DNA from: Planctomycetales bacterium
Lineage (GTDB): Bacteria > Planctomycetota > Planctomycetia > Gemmatales > Gemmataceae
Length of the DNA stretch: 5,894 bases
Direction of reading: 5' to 3'
Assembly (NCBI GenBank): GCA_020054355.1
Contig: JAGVLI010001075.1
Location: 1 to 5,894 of the forward strand
Shown: piece after piece, positions 1-5,435 of the stretch
Position numbering within the stretch: the stretch's first letter is position 1
Layout of the letters: every line of letters starts with the position of its first letter
Program-made: the position numbers and the translations under genes
The notes under the pieces: generated by a model
Database searches by the model: none
The model's input: the letters and a program-made list of their open reading frames with translations, nothing else
What the model was told of the DNA's origin: nothing

Positions 1-260
1 GTGACCCAGCACCGATTTGTTCCTGGCGGGCGTGTCCGCTCGTAATACAGCGATGCCCGACCACGGTGCCCGTGACCGCCTGAACTTGCCCCGATTCCAC
101 ATTCCCATTCCCGGTGGCTGCAAAATCCCGGCTTCCGTCGATCCAGACGGCACCGCGCGTGGGTGGAATCGCTTGGCGCCGCGCTCCGCTCGAGTCCGAG
201 GAAAAACCTACCCAGCGGCGTATTGCCGACTGATTGACTGGACCGGTCCCGGCGAGGGTC

Positions 261-317
261 CGCGAGAAACGCTTCTCCGAAGCGTCGCGAACCAACGCTG
301 CTGATCGGCCGCTTCGG
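261..317. other. Two overlapping, mutually exclusive stem-loops
   Basis: Stem 1 pairs ACGCTTC (269-275) with GAAGCGT (279-285) across a 3-nt loop. An outer CGCG/CGCG pairing (261-264 with 286-289) encloses it, with a 4-nt bulge. Stem 2 pairs CCGAAGCG (277-284) with CGCTTCGG (310-317), 8 bp. Both stems use bases 279-284, so they cannot form together. This is the geometry of an attenuator or switch, but no expression platform such as a T-tract or masked start lies close by, and 8-bp matches do arise by chance in GC-rich DNA. The pairings are seen directly; a function is only a possibility. Confidence 0.3.
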
Positions 318-386
318 ACTGGAAAACGTGCGGAGGTTCGCCGGGCCGTCCATTGAGAATCCTGGACGCGATTGAAGGGACCAGCG

Positions 387-495
387 GGTATTCGCCGCGC
401 CGTTTTTTTTTCGGCACCCTGCCAAGGGGAGAATACCGACCGCGACACGCGGCAGGGGCGGATGGATTTCCGCCTGACGCTGGGGGATGCCAGCG
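387..495. other. Run of consecutive short hairpins, candidate structured RNA
   Basis: Five to six stems follow one another with little unpaired sequence. An outer stem GGTATTC (387-393) / GAATACC (431-437) encloses GCCG/CGGC (399-402/412-415), which loops out nine T, and CCCT/AGGG (417-420/425-428). Then come CCGCG/CGCGG (440-444/448-452), GGCGGA/TCCGCC (457-462/469-474) and CGCTGG/CCAGCG (478-483/490-495). Each stem is short (4-7 bp) and none is diagnostic alone; the density is what stands out. It matches no RNA family I can name (not tmRNA, RNase P or SRP by motif). It could be a small RNA or a leader. Strand is undetermined. Confidence 0.3.
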
Positions 496-505
496 GCCCT
501 TGCAC

Positions 506-582
506 GCTGGGGAGATGGTGCGCGCTGAGGAACGCAAAGGCCGTGCGCCAGGAGTTCGCAAGCTGGGACAGCTGGGGAGATG
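506..582 (+). repeat. 12-bp direct repeat GCTGGGGAGATG
   Basis: GCTGGGGAGATG occurs perfectly at 506-517 and 571-582, with a near copy (GCTGGGGGATG) at 479-489. The second copy overlaps the ATG at 580, the furthest upstream in-frame start of the mutase. Its GGGGAG abuts that ATG with no spacer, which is too close to act as a normal Shine-Dalgarno site. The repeat may be a protein-binding site or a chance purine-rich recurrence. Confidence 0.4.
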
Positions 583-588
583 AACGGT

Positions 589-617
589 TTGCCTCACCCC
601 GTGGGGCGCACTACTTT
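589..617 (+). promoter_or_regulatory. Possible sigma70-type promoter of the mutase gene
   Basis: TTGCCT (589-594) and TACTTT (612-617) are separated by 17 bp. The -35 matches the consensus at four positions and the -10 at three. The overlapping TTTAAC (615-620) is the better -10 but leaves a 20-bp spacer. Transcription would begin near 624-628, giving the ATG at 676 a leader of roughly 50 nt and excluding the ATG at 580. This is a weak match. Confidence 0.3.
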
Positions 618-623
618 AACACA

Positions 624-640
624 GGATCGGCCGCCGATCC
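624..640. promoter_or_regulatory. Perfect 7-bp palindrome in the mutase leader
   Basis: GGATCGG (624-630) and CCGATCC (634-640) are perfect inverted repeats around a 3-nt centre CCG. The element lies just after the possible -10 and about 36 bp before the preferred start codon. It could be an operator for a dimeric repressor or an RNA hairpin at the 5' end of the transcript. No regulator gene is visible nearby. Confidence 0.4.
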
Positions 641-675
641 GCAATCTCGCGCTCCTCTCTTCCGGGGTCTTCCTC

Positions 676-2601
676 ATGGATTTGCTGGCCCAGGTACAGG
701 CAGGCTTTCAGGGCATCGACGCGGACGCCGCCGCCAAGCAGCAGGCGTTGAAGTCCCTGCAAAAATGGCTGACTGATGCCGAGTTCGCCGCGTACCGCCC
801 GCAGCTGGAATGGCTCGTCCAGCAGCAGCAGTGGGCTGGCTTGCTCGACCGCTTCTACCAGATTCTGCCCTTCGGCACCGGCGGCCGGCGCGGCGCGGTC
901 GGCATCGGCCCCAATCGCATGAACCTCTGGACGCTAGGCGCCTCGGTCCAGGGACATTGCGAATACCTCAAGGAGAAGTTTTCCGGCGGACAGGCGCTGA
1001 GCGTGGCCCTGGCCTACGACGTTCGCCAGTTCGAGGACAAGCGCAAGAACTACAATCCGGCGCTGCCCAATCCGGTCCTGCACCTGTCGTCGAAGGGTTT
1101 GGCCCAGTACGCGGCCGGCATCTACGCCGCCAATGGCATTCAGCCCATCATCCTGCCGCCGGGCAGCCAGCGCTACCTGGCCACGCCGGAGCTGTCCTTC
1201 ATCATTCGCCATCTGAAGGCCCACGGCGGGCTGAATATCTCGGCCTCGCACAACCCGCCCGACGACAACGGCGGCAAGTTCTACGACGAGCGCGGCGGTC
1301 AGCCGGTGCCGCCCGACGACCAGATCATGGCCGACCTGGTGGAGCAGGTCACGACGATCAAGACGCTGGCCTTCGACGAAGCGCTGCACGCCGGCAAGGT
1401 CCGCTTGCTCGACGAAGCGCCGCACATGGGCTACATCGAGCTGTGCCGTAAGCAGAGCCTGCTGCCGCCGCCGCGCTTCGACGAAAGCCAGGTGGTCTTC
1501 ACGCCGCTGCACGGCGTCGGCGGCATGACGGCCCGCGAAGTCCTGGAGCAGCAGGGGTTCCGCGTCACGCCGGTGGCGGAACAGTCTACCCCCGACGGGC
1601 AGTTCACCAACGTCACGCAAGCGCCGAACCCGGAAGTGCCCGCCTCGATGGACCGGGCGGAGAAGCTGGCGCAGTCGATTCAGGCGTACATCGTGCTGTC
1701 CACCGACCCCGACGCGGACCGTATCGGCTGCATGGTGCCGGCCGGCGCGGCCAGCGCTCCTTGGCGCTATGTGACCGGCAATGAAATCGCGATCCTGCTG
1801 ACGCACTTCAAGCTGAGCAAGCTGATCGAGCAAGGTCGGCTGCCGGACTCTCCCATCGTGGTCAAGACGGATGTAACCACCTCGCTGGTGACGCGCATTG
1901 CCCATCATTTCGGCGCCCAGGTGGTGGAGAACCTGCTGGTCGGCTTCAAGTACATTGCGGATGTGATCTGGCACCTGGAGCAGAACGGCAACTACGAGGA
2001 TGTGCGCGGGCGGCCGGAGGATTTCATCATCGGTGTCGAGGAGAGCCACGGCATCCTGGTGACGCCGCATATTCGCGATAAGGACGCGGCCGGGGCCGCG
2101 CTGCTCCTCGCGGAACTGGCCCTGGACCAGAAGCGCCAGGGCAAATCCGTGGCGGGGTATCTGGACCACATCTATCGCGAGTTCGGCTACTGCCGGAATG
2201 ACCTGGCGAACATTGCCTTTTCGGGCATCGAGGGCAAGCAGCACATGGCCCGCATGCTCGACGGCCTGCGGGCCAAGCCGTTGACCGAAATCGGCGGACT
2301 GAAGGTGACGGGCTTCGAGGACTTGCGCGACGAGGGCGGCCGCTTCGGGCCCCTCAAGGGGGCTACCGACGCGGCTTCCCGAAACGTCCTGGTTTTCCGG
2401 CTAGGGGACCACGGCCGGATCACGCTGCGGCCCAGCGGCACCGAGCCGAAGGCCAAGGCTTACGTGGAAGTTTGTTCCCCACCCCGTCGGGACTTGCCGG
2501 CCGCCGTCCAGGAAATGCAGCAGCTGGCGAAGCGGCTTTCCGATGATTTCCTGGAGAAAGCGCTGGCGATCGTGGGCCTGAAGCCGCCCGGAAAGCAGTG
2601 A
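676..2601 (+). CDS. Phosphohexomutase (phosphoglucomutase-like)
   Basis: This cytosolic enzyme of the alpha-D-phosphohexomutase superfamily most likely interconverts glucose 1-phosphate and glucose 6-phosphate, linking glycolysis to glycogen and sugar-nucleotide synthesis. With the start at 676 it has 641 residues. Visible motifs, in order: FGTGGRRG at 66-73; the phosphoserine loop SASHNP with catalytic Ser191; the metal loop DPDADR at 344-349 with Asp344, 346 and 348 as Mg2+ ligands; the sugar loop GVEESHG at 453-459; and the phosphate loop RPSGTEPK at 585-592. All catalytic parts are intact. The EES sugar loop favours phosphoglucomutase over phosphomannomutase or GlmM, but mannose or pentose phosphates cannot be excluded. 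The protein is somewhat longer than PgcA or PGM2 types (about 580-610), with a helical extension of about 60 residues before the first motif. The ATG at 676 is preferred over the in-frame ATG at 580 because the leader between them holds a palindrome and a possible promoter and encodes unremarkable sequence. CGGGG sits about 8 nt upstream of 676 as a weak ribosome binding site. Confidence 0.93.
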   Translation: MDLLAQVQAGFQGIDADAAAKQQALKSLQKWLTDAEFAAYRPQLEWLVQQQQWAGLLDRFYQILPFGTGGRRGAVGIGPNRMNLWTLGASVQGHCEYLKEKFSGGQALSVALAYDVRQFEDKRKNYNPALPNPVLHLSSKGLAQYAAGIYAANGIQPIILPPGSQRYLATPELSFIIRHLKAHGGLNISASHNPPDDNGGKFYDERGGQPVPPDDQIMADLVEQVTTIKTLAFDEALHAGKVRLLDEAPHMGYIELCRKQSLLPPPRFDESQVVFTPLHGVGGMTAREVLEQQGFRVTPVAEQSTPDGQFTNVTQAPNPEVPASMDRAEKLAQSIQAYIVLSTDPDADRIGCMVPAGAASAPWRYVTGNEIAILLTHFKLSKLIEQGRLPDSPIVVKTDVTTSLVTRIAHHFGAQVVENLLVGFKYIADVIWHLEQNGNYEDVRGRPEDFIIGVEESHGILVTPHIRDKDAAGAALLLAELALDQKRQGKSVAGYLDHIYREFGYCRNDLANIAFSGIEGKQHMARMLDGLRAKPLTEIGGLKVTGFEDLRDEGGRFGPLKGATDAASRNVLVFRLGDHGRITLRPSGTEPKAKAYVEVCSPPRRDLPAAVQEMQQLAKRLSDDFLEKALAIVGLKPPGKQ

Positions 2602-2637
2602 ACGCCGGCAGTCCTTACAGTGAACGGAAACCATGAA

Positions 2638-2690
2638 ACGTAGGTCAGGCTTTCCAGTCTGACTGTCAGGCTGGAAAGCCTGACCTACGT
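2638..2690. repeat. REPIN-like element A (two inverted GTAG hairpins)
   Basis: This 53-bp near-perfect palindrome has a single central T (2664); the arms 2638-2663 and 2665-2690 match except for one G-T pair (2658/2670). Each arm is itself a hairpin. The left is GTCAGGCT/AGTCTGAC (2644-2651/2656-2663) with loop TTCC. The right is a perfect 8-bp GTCAGGCT/AGCCTGAC (2665-2672/2677-2684) with loop GGAA. GTAG (2640-2643) directly precedes the left hairpin and CTAC (2685-2688) follows the right one. A GTAG-headed hairpin pair in inverted orientation is the known layout of REP doublets (REPINs) mobilised by RAYT transposases. It starts 37 bp after the mutase stop codon, so it may also help end that transcript, although there is no T-tract. 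Confidence 0.75.
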
Positions 2691-2731
2691 CATTGCTTCC
2701 GAACGCTCTTCGCTCGATATGAAGGAAGTTC

Positions 2732-2802
2732 GTAGGGTCCGCTGTGCGGACCATGAGCCGCCAAAAACCCGGTTGATCGATGGTCCGCACAGCGGACCCT
2801 AC
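2732..2802. repeat. REPIN-like element B (two inverted GTAG hairpins, 25-nt spacer)
   Basis: The arms 2732-2754 and 2780-2802 are perfect 23-bp inverted repeats around a 25-nt spacer. Each arm contains its own hairpin: GGTCCGC/GCGGACC (2736-2742/2746-2752) with loop TGT, and GGTCCGC/GCGGACC (2782-2788/2792-2798) with loop ACA. GTAG (2732-2735) lies directly before the first hairpin and CTAC (2799-2802) directly after the second. The architecture is the same as element A, but the stem sequence is unrelated and the units are further apart. No target-site duplication is seen, which agrees with Y1 (HUH) transposition. Confidence 0.75.
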
Positions 2803-2942
2803 AAAAGCTATCTGACAGTCCTGATTCACGATACGAAAATAAGTGCGCAAGTTCGGGCGGCACAGGCGTTTCGACGATGAAGCGAGCAGGCTGTCCTGTT
2901 TGCCAGGCCGAGGGTTTTGCGGTAAAGCATTCACGAGAAGTA

Positions 2943-2951
2943 TGTTAGGAT
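2943..2951 (+). promoter_or_regulatory. Extended -10 promoter of the secreted-protein gene
   Basis: TGT followed by TAGGAT (2943-2951) is an extended -10 element, with a TTGCGG (2917-2922) upstream. Read as -10 TATGTT (2941-2946), the spacing to TTGCGG is 18 bp. Transcription from TAGGAT would begin about 2957-2959, on top of the upstream ATG at 2958, leaving a leader of about 24 nt before the ATG at 2982. This site therefore helps to decide the start of the next gene. Confidence 0.45.
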
Positions 2952-2981
2952 GCGGGCATGACGCCCATCGTCGAGCGAGCC

Positions 2982-3410
2982 ATGAAGAACCAAACCACCA
3001 CCATCGTCGCAGCCGCCGCCCTGTGGCTGACCTGGACCGCCGCCGGCCAGGCCCAGACGCCGATGGGCCGCAACGTGGGCTGGTTCGCCTTTCGGAATGA
3101 TACGGGCATTTCGATCTACGTGCAGACGGCCTCCATCGCTCCGAACGGCAAGGTCACGCCTGGAGTGCCCCAGCCGATCAATCCGCGCGGCGCCGCCTGG
3201 GAGCAGGTGGCCGGCCAGGGTCCGAAGGTCATCACGATTTTCGACGCGAAGCTACGGGTGCTGGCGCAGGGTCCGGTGAACTTCGCGGGTCAAGACCTGT
3301 ACTTCTCCGTCCAGCTGGATGTCGTCGTCCGCGGCAACGAAAGGATTCCCGTCGCCAAGCTGGTGCCGATCACCGATCCGCGCCAGATGGCGGGAATGCC
3401 AGGCAAATAA
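2982..3410 (+). CDS. Small secreted protein of unknown function
   Basis: This 142-residue protein has a Sec-type signal peptide: Lys2 in a short n-region, a hydrophobic core at about residues 8-21, and a likely cleavage after GQA (residue 24). The mature part of about 118 residues has no cysteine and no membrane segment. Alternating hydrophobic stretches (GWFAFRNDTG, ISIYVQTASI, VITIFDAKLRVLAQ, LYFSVQLDVVV) suggest a beta-sandwich. I do not recognise a family. It probably acts outside the cytoplasmic membrane. An in-frame ATG at 2958 would add eight residues (MTPIVERA), but it sits where the visible promoter would start transcription, and the start at 2982 gives a standard signal peptide. The gene stands alone between repeats, with its own promoter and a terminator-like hairpin 24 bp after the stop. 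Confidence 0.8.
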   Translation: MKNQTTTIVAAAALWLTWTAAGQAQTPMGRNVGWFAFRNDTGISIYVQTASIAPNGKVTPGVPQPINPRGAAWEQVAGQGPKVITIFDAKLRVLAQGPVNFAGQDLYFSVQLDVVVRGNERIPVAKLVPITDPRQMAGMPGK

Positions 3411-3434
3411 CGCCTGAAGCCGAAATACCAGCAG

Positions 3435-3471
3435 GCCCTCACCAACGTCGCGCTATGGCGTCGGTGAGGGC
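3435..3471 (+). terminator. Terminator-like hairpin after the secreted-protein gene
   Basis: GCCCTCACC (3435-3443) pairs perfectly with GGTGAGGGC (3463-3471). The stem continues inward through one A-C mismatch into ACG/CGT, and outward with a G-T pair to A3430/T3476. The following bases (TTGCTTCATT) are only moderately T-rich. The position 24 bp past the stop supports a terminator, but the weak U-tract leaves room for an intergenic repeat. Confidence 0.55.
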
Positions 3472-3501
3472 TTGCTTCATTCTCGGAGACTATCCAAGCA
3501 A

Positions 3502-3528
3502 GTAGGTCCGGCGAGCCGAGCCGGACCT
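3502..3528 (+). repeat. Solitary GTAG-headed hairpin (REP-like element C)
   Basis: GTAG (3502-3505) is followed by GTCCGGC (3506-3512), loop GAGCCGA and GCCGGAC (3520-3526). The stem extends outward by G3505/C3527 and A3504/T3528 to 9 bp. It has the same head as elements A and B (GTAGG, then a GC-rich stem) but a third stem sequence. No inverted partner lies nearby, so it would be a REP singlet. Confidence 0.55.
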
Positions 3529-3900
3529 GTCCGATCGGAAACCGCACGTTATTGCCAAGTCGAGGTGGCGCTCGGCTCGCGGCACCCACTCCATGTCAGG
3601 GCTTGGGGTCGCCGGCATGTCCTTAGGGCAGGGCAAGCGCGACCACCAGGAAGCACCCACCCAACAAACGACACGTTCGCTCGTTCATCTTTTGTTCCAG
3701 CGCGCGCCGACGATCTCGGCGACGTAGGCCGTATCACTATCGCGCGCCGCGGGGTTTTCGGCAATCGAGCAGTGGACGGATTCGACGGATCGGCGTCGCG
3801 GCAGCTGTTATGGACAGACCGCCGAGCAGCCAGTAAGCTGCACTTCGTCTGGAAGCTCCGGTCAAAATACTCGCCGCCGCTTGCAAAGGTATCGCTGGGC
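3529..3900. other. Intergenic stretch with nothing recognisable
   Basis: About 370 bp lie between element C and the kinase promoter. Long open frames cross it on both strands (3472-3999 plus, 3549-4067 minus), but both give compositionally odd text without domains. The plus frame runs through element C, and the minus frame runs into the kinase gene antisense. It could be a decayed gene or plain spacer. Confidence 0.5.
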
Positions 3901-3908
3901 CGGTTGTA

Positions 3909-3917
3909 TGCTATAAT
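3909..3917 (+). promoter_or_regulatory. Extended -10 promoter of the kinase gene
   Basis: TGC followed by a perfect TATAAT (3912-3917) forms a consensus extended -10. No good -35 lies at 17 bp; TTGCAA (3881-3886) is 25 bp upstream of TATAAT. The extended element can compensate for a missing -35. Transcription would start about 3923-3925, giving a leader of about 90 nt before the GTG at 4015. This is the clearest promoter in the window. Confidence 0.65.
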
Positions 3918-3961
3918 GGTTTTGTACCAAATGCCTCTCTCAATGCCGACGCGAACTCCGT

Positions 3962-3981
3962 CCCGGCCCTCGGCGGCCGGG
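3962..3981 (+). promoter_or_regulatory. GC-only hairpin in the kinase leader
   Basis: CCCGGCC (3962-3968) pairs with GGCCGGG (3975-3981) around loop CTCGGC. It lies in the predicted leader, 33 nt before the GTG start. It has no T-tract, so it is more likely a structural or regulatory leader hairpin than a terminator. Confidence 0.35.
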
Positions 3982-4014
3982 CGACACGGATCGCCCTGAA
4001 TTCGAGACCTTCTC

Positions 4015-5406
4015 GTGCAGCACCACCCGCACATCCCCGGTGATGAAAAGGCGATGGTCGGCCGCATCTTCCTGGGCCGCTACGAAACCGTGCGACTGCT
4101 GGGCGAAGGCGGCATGGGCCGGGTTTACCTGGCCCGCGACTTGCAGCTGCCGCGTCAGGTGGTGGTCAAGGTGATGCACGAGCACGTCGCTTCCGACTCG
4201 AAGTTCTGCGACCGCTTCAAGCGCGAAACCGACATGACGGCCCGCTTCCAGCATCCCTACGCCGTGATGCTGCACGACGCCTCCCTGAACGATCCGCAGG
4301 GACCGTGCATCATCATGGAGTACATCCGCGGGGTGACGCTGGACGAATTGCTGGTGCGCAACGCCCGACTCAGTCCGGTGCGGGTGGGCCGGTTGCTCGG
4401 CCAAATCTGCGAAGTGCTGCATGCGGCCCACGGCGAAGGCATCGTCCACCGCGACCTCAAACCGTCGAACTTGATGGTGGTCGATCCGGACACGCCTTAC
4501 GAAAAGATCAAGGTCATGGATTTCGGCCTGGCCAAGATGGTGGCCGGCGACCCCAATCACAAGAAGATCACCGAGAGCCACCTGGATTTCGCGGTGGGCA
4601 CGCCCGGCTACATCTGCCCCGAACTGGTGCGCGGCGAGAAAGCCGACCATCGCGGCGACCTGTATTCCGTGGGCGTCATCCTGTACGAGATGCTGTCGGG
4701 CCGGCTGCCCTTCGCGGGCGGTTCGACGATGGATGTGCTGCTGGCCCATGCCACGGAACCGCCGCCGCCCTTTTCCACGATCGCGGGCTGCGACTGGGTG
4801 CCGCCGGCCATCGAACGAGTCGTGCAAGCGTGCCTGGCCAAGGAAGCCAAGGACCGCCCCCAGACGGCGCGCGACCTGGCCGAGCGCTACGAGACGGCCT
4901 TGGCCCATCAGGAAAAGGTGATTGAGGAGGCGCTGCCGCCGGAGCATCCCCGCGCCCACCTCGGGGCTGCCTCAGCTCCGCAGGCCGCGGTCCCAGTTCG
5001 TCCATCCGTTCCGGTAATCAAACCCGACCCCAAGACGATCGTCCGTCATCTGGAAGCCTGGATGCCGGAGAAGATCGCGCTCTACAAGCTGCGCGGCTTT
5101 GTGCATGACGTCGGCGGCGAAGTGGTCGAAAGCGTGCCGGGGCGCATCCGGGTCGCGCTGGGCAGCCAGGGCACCCGGCGCAAAGGCGCGTTTTCCTGGC
5201 TGGGCATCGGTAAGGTGCCTGACATCGACATCGAACTCAGCCTGGAACAGCGCGACCCCGCCAAGACGAACCAACTTTCCATCACCGTGGTCATGCGCGT
5301 GGAAGGGAAGAACGTCAACGACGATCCGCTCTGGCATGCCCGCTGCGACCAGGTGTACTGCGATCTGCGCGCTTACTTGATGGGCAACACCGGGCCGATG
5401 TCCTGA
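4015..5406 (+). CDS. Soluble Hanks-type Ser/Thr protein kinase with novel C-terminal domain
   Basis: This 463-residue kinase transfers phosphate from ATP to Ser/Thr of unknown targets. The kinase domain spans about residues 23-292: P-loop GEGGMGRVY (30-38), ATP-binding Lys52, helix-C Glu71, catalytic HRDLKPSN (145-152, Asp147), DFG (169-171), GTPGYICPE (195-203, Cys in place of the usual Ala/Ser of APE), DLYSVG (215-220) and Arg281. All catalytic residues are present, so it should be active. A Pro/Ala-rich linker (about 306-337) leads to a C-terminal domain (338-463) that I do not recognise. There is no transmembrane segment or PASTA repeat, so the protein is expected in the cytoplasm. The GTG at 4015 is the furthest upstream start (in-frame stop at 3997-3999). 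An ATG at 4054, preceded closely by AAAAGG, would remove 13 residues and still leave the domain whole, and is a real alternative. The gene has its own promoter and converges on a WD40 gene. Confidence 0.92.
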   Translation: MQHHPHIPGDEKAMVGRIFLGRYETVRLLGEGGMGRVYLARDLQLPRQVVVKVMHEHVASDSKFCDRFKRETDMTARFQHPYAVMLHDASLNDPQGPCIIMEYIRGVTLDELLVRNARLSPVRVGRLLGQICEVLHAAHGEGIVHRDLKPSNLMVVDPDTPYEKIKVMDFGLAKMVAGDPNHKKITESHLDFAVGTPGYICPELVRGEKADHRGDLYSVGVILYEMLSGRLPFAGGSTMDVLLAHATEPPPPFSTIAGCDWVPPAIERVVQACLAKEAKDRPQTARDLAERYETALAHQEKVIEEALPPEHPRAHLGAASAPQAAVPVRPSVPVIKPDPKTIVRHLEAWMPEKIALYKLRGFVHDVGGEVVESVPGRIRVALGSQGTRRKGAFSWLGIGKVPDIDIELSLEQRDPAKTNQLSITVVMRVEGKNVNDDPLWHARCDQVYCDLRAYLMGNTGPMS

Positions 5407-5409
5407 GCG

Positions 5410-5431
5410 CGCCGCGAAGCCGCAAGCGGCG
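5410..5431. terminator. Hairpin between convergent genes, possible bidirectional terminator
   Basis: CGCCGC (5410-5415) pairs with GCGGCG (5426-5431), and an overlapping alternative GCCG/CGGC (5419-5422/5427-5430) has loop CAAG. It fills most of the 29-bp gap between the kinase stop and the WD40 stop. Neither side has a T-tract, so intrinsic termination would be weak. The placement is the main support. Confidence 0.4.
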
Positions 5432-5435
5432 AGCA

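Larger units (their letters stand above)
1..588. other. Intergenic region without a supported gene
   Basis: No reading frame here has a recognisable domain, a convincing ribosome binding site or a start that agrees with its neighbours. Open frames on both strands (for example 208-597 on the minus strand, 353-583 on the plus strand) encode low-complexity Arg/Pro/Gly-rich text typical of shadow translation in GC-rich DNA. The tail of an upstream gene could lie in the first bases (frame 1 stops at 43-45), but it is too short to identify. No tRNA arm or rRNA segment was seen. The stretch is rich in short inverted repeats (GGACCGGTCC at 240-249, 261-289, 387-437, 440-452, 457-474, 478-495). It may therefore be a structured transcript, a long leader, or simply intergenic DNA. 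Confidence 0.6.

Noticed and set aside
208..597. Minus-strand 129-residue frame in the first intergenic region
   Set aside because: It is low-complexity Pro/Arg/Ser text without motif, and the T9 run translates as a lysine patch. A divergent gene would also need a promoter near 600 on the minus strand, and none is visible.
580..675. N-terminal extension of the mutase from the ATG at 580
   Set aside because: The 32 extra residues show no family feature, GGGGAG has no spacer to that ATG, and the stretch holds a palindrome and a possible promoter. The start at 676 is more likely, though 580 is not formally excluded.
934..2244. 436-residue open frame antisense to the mutase
   Set aside because: It lies entirely opposite a gene with all catalytic motifs intact. 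Its Arg/Gln/Val/His-rich composition is what the complementary frame of GC-rich codons produces.
2638..2802. CRISPR array or simple terminators as an explanation for the palindromes
   Set aside because: There are no regularly spaced direct repeats, so it is not CRISPR. Neither element has a T-tract, both stand as nested double hairpins, and both carry GTAG heads, which fits REPINs better than terminators.
2843..3100. 85-residue frame running into the secreted-protein gene
   Set aside because: It overlaps the promoter and the signal-peptide coding region in another frame and has no recognisable content.
3472..4067. Overlapping open frames on both strands between the secreted protein and the kinase
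   Set aside because: The plus frame crosses element C and the kinase promoter, and the minus frame starts inside the kinase gene. Neither shows a domain or a ribosome binding site.
3940..4959. 339-residue open frame antisense to the kinase
   Set aside because: It is opposite an intact kinase domain, has no motif of its own, and is rich in His/Arg/Gln as expected of a shadow frame.
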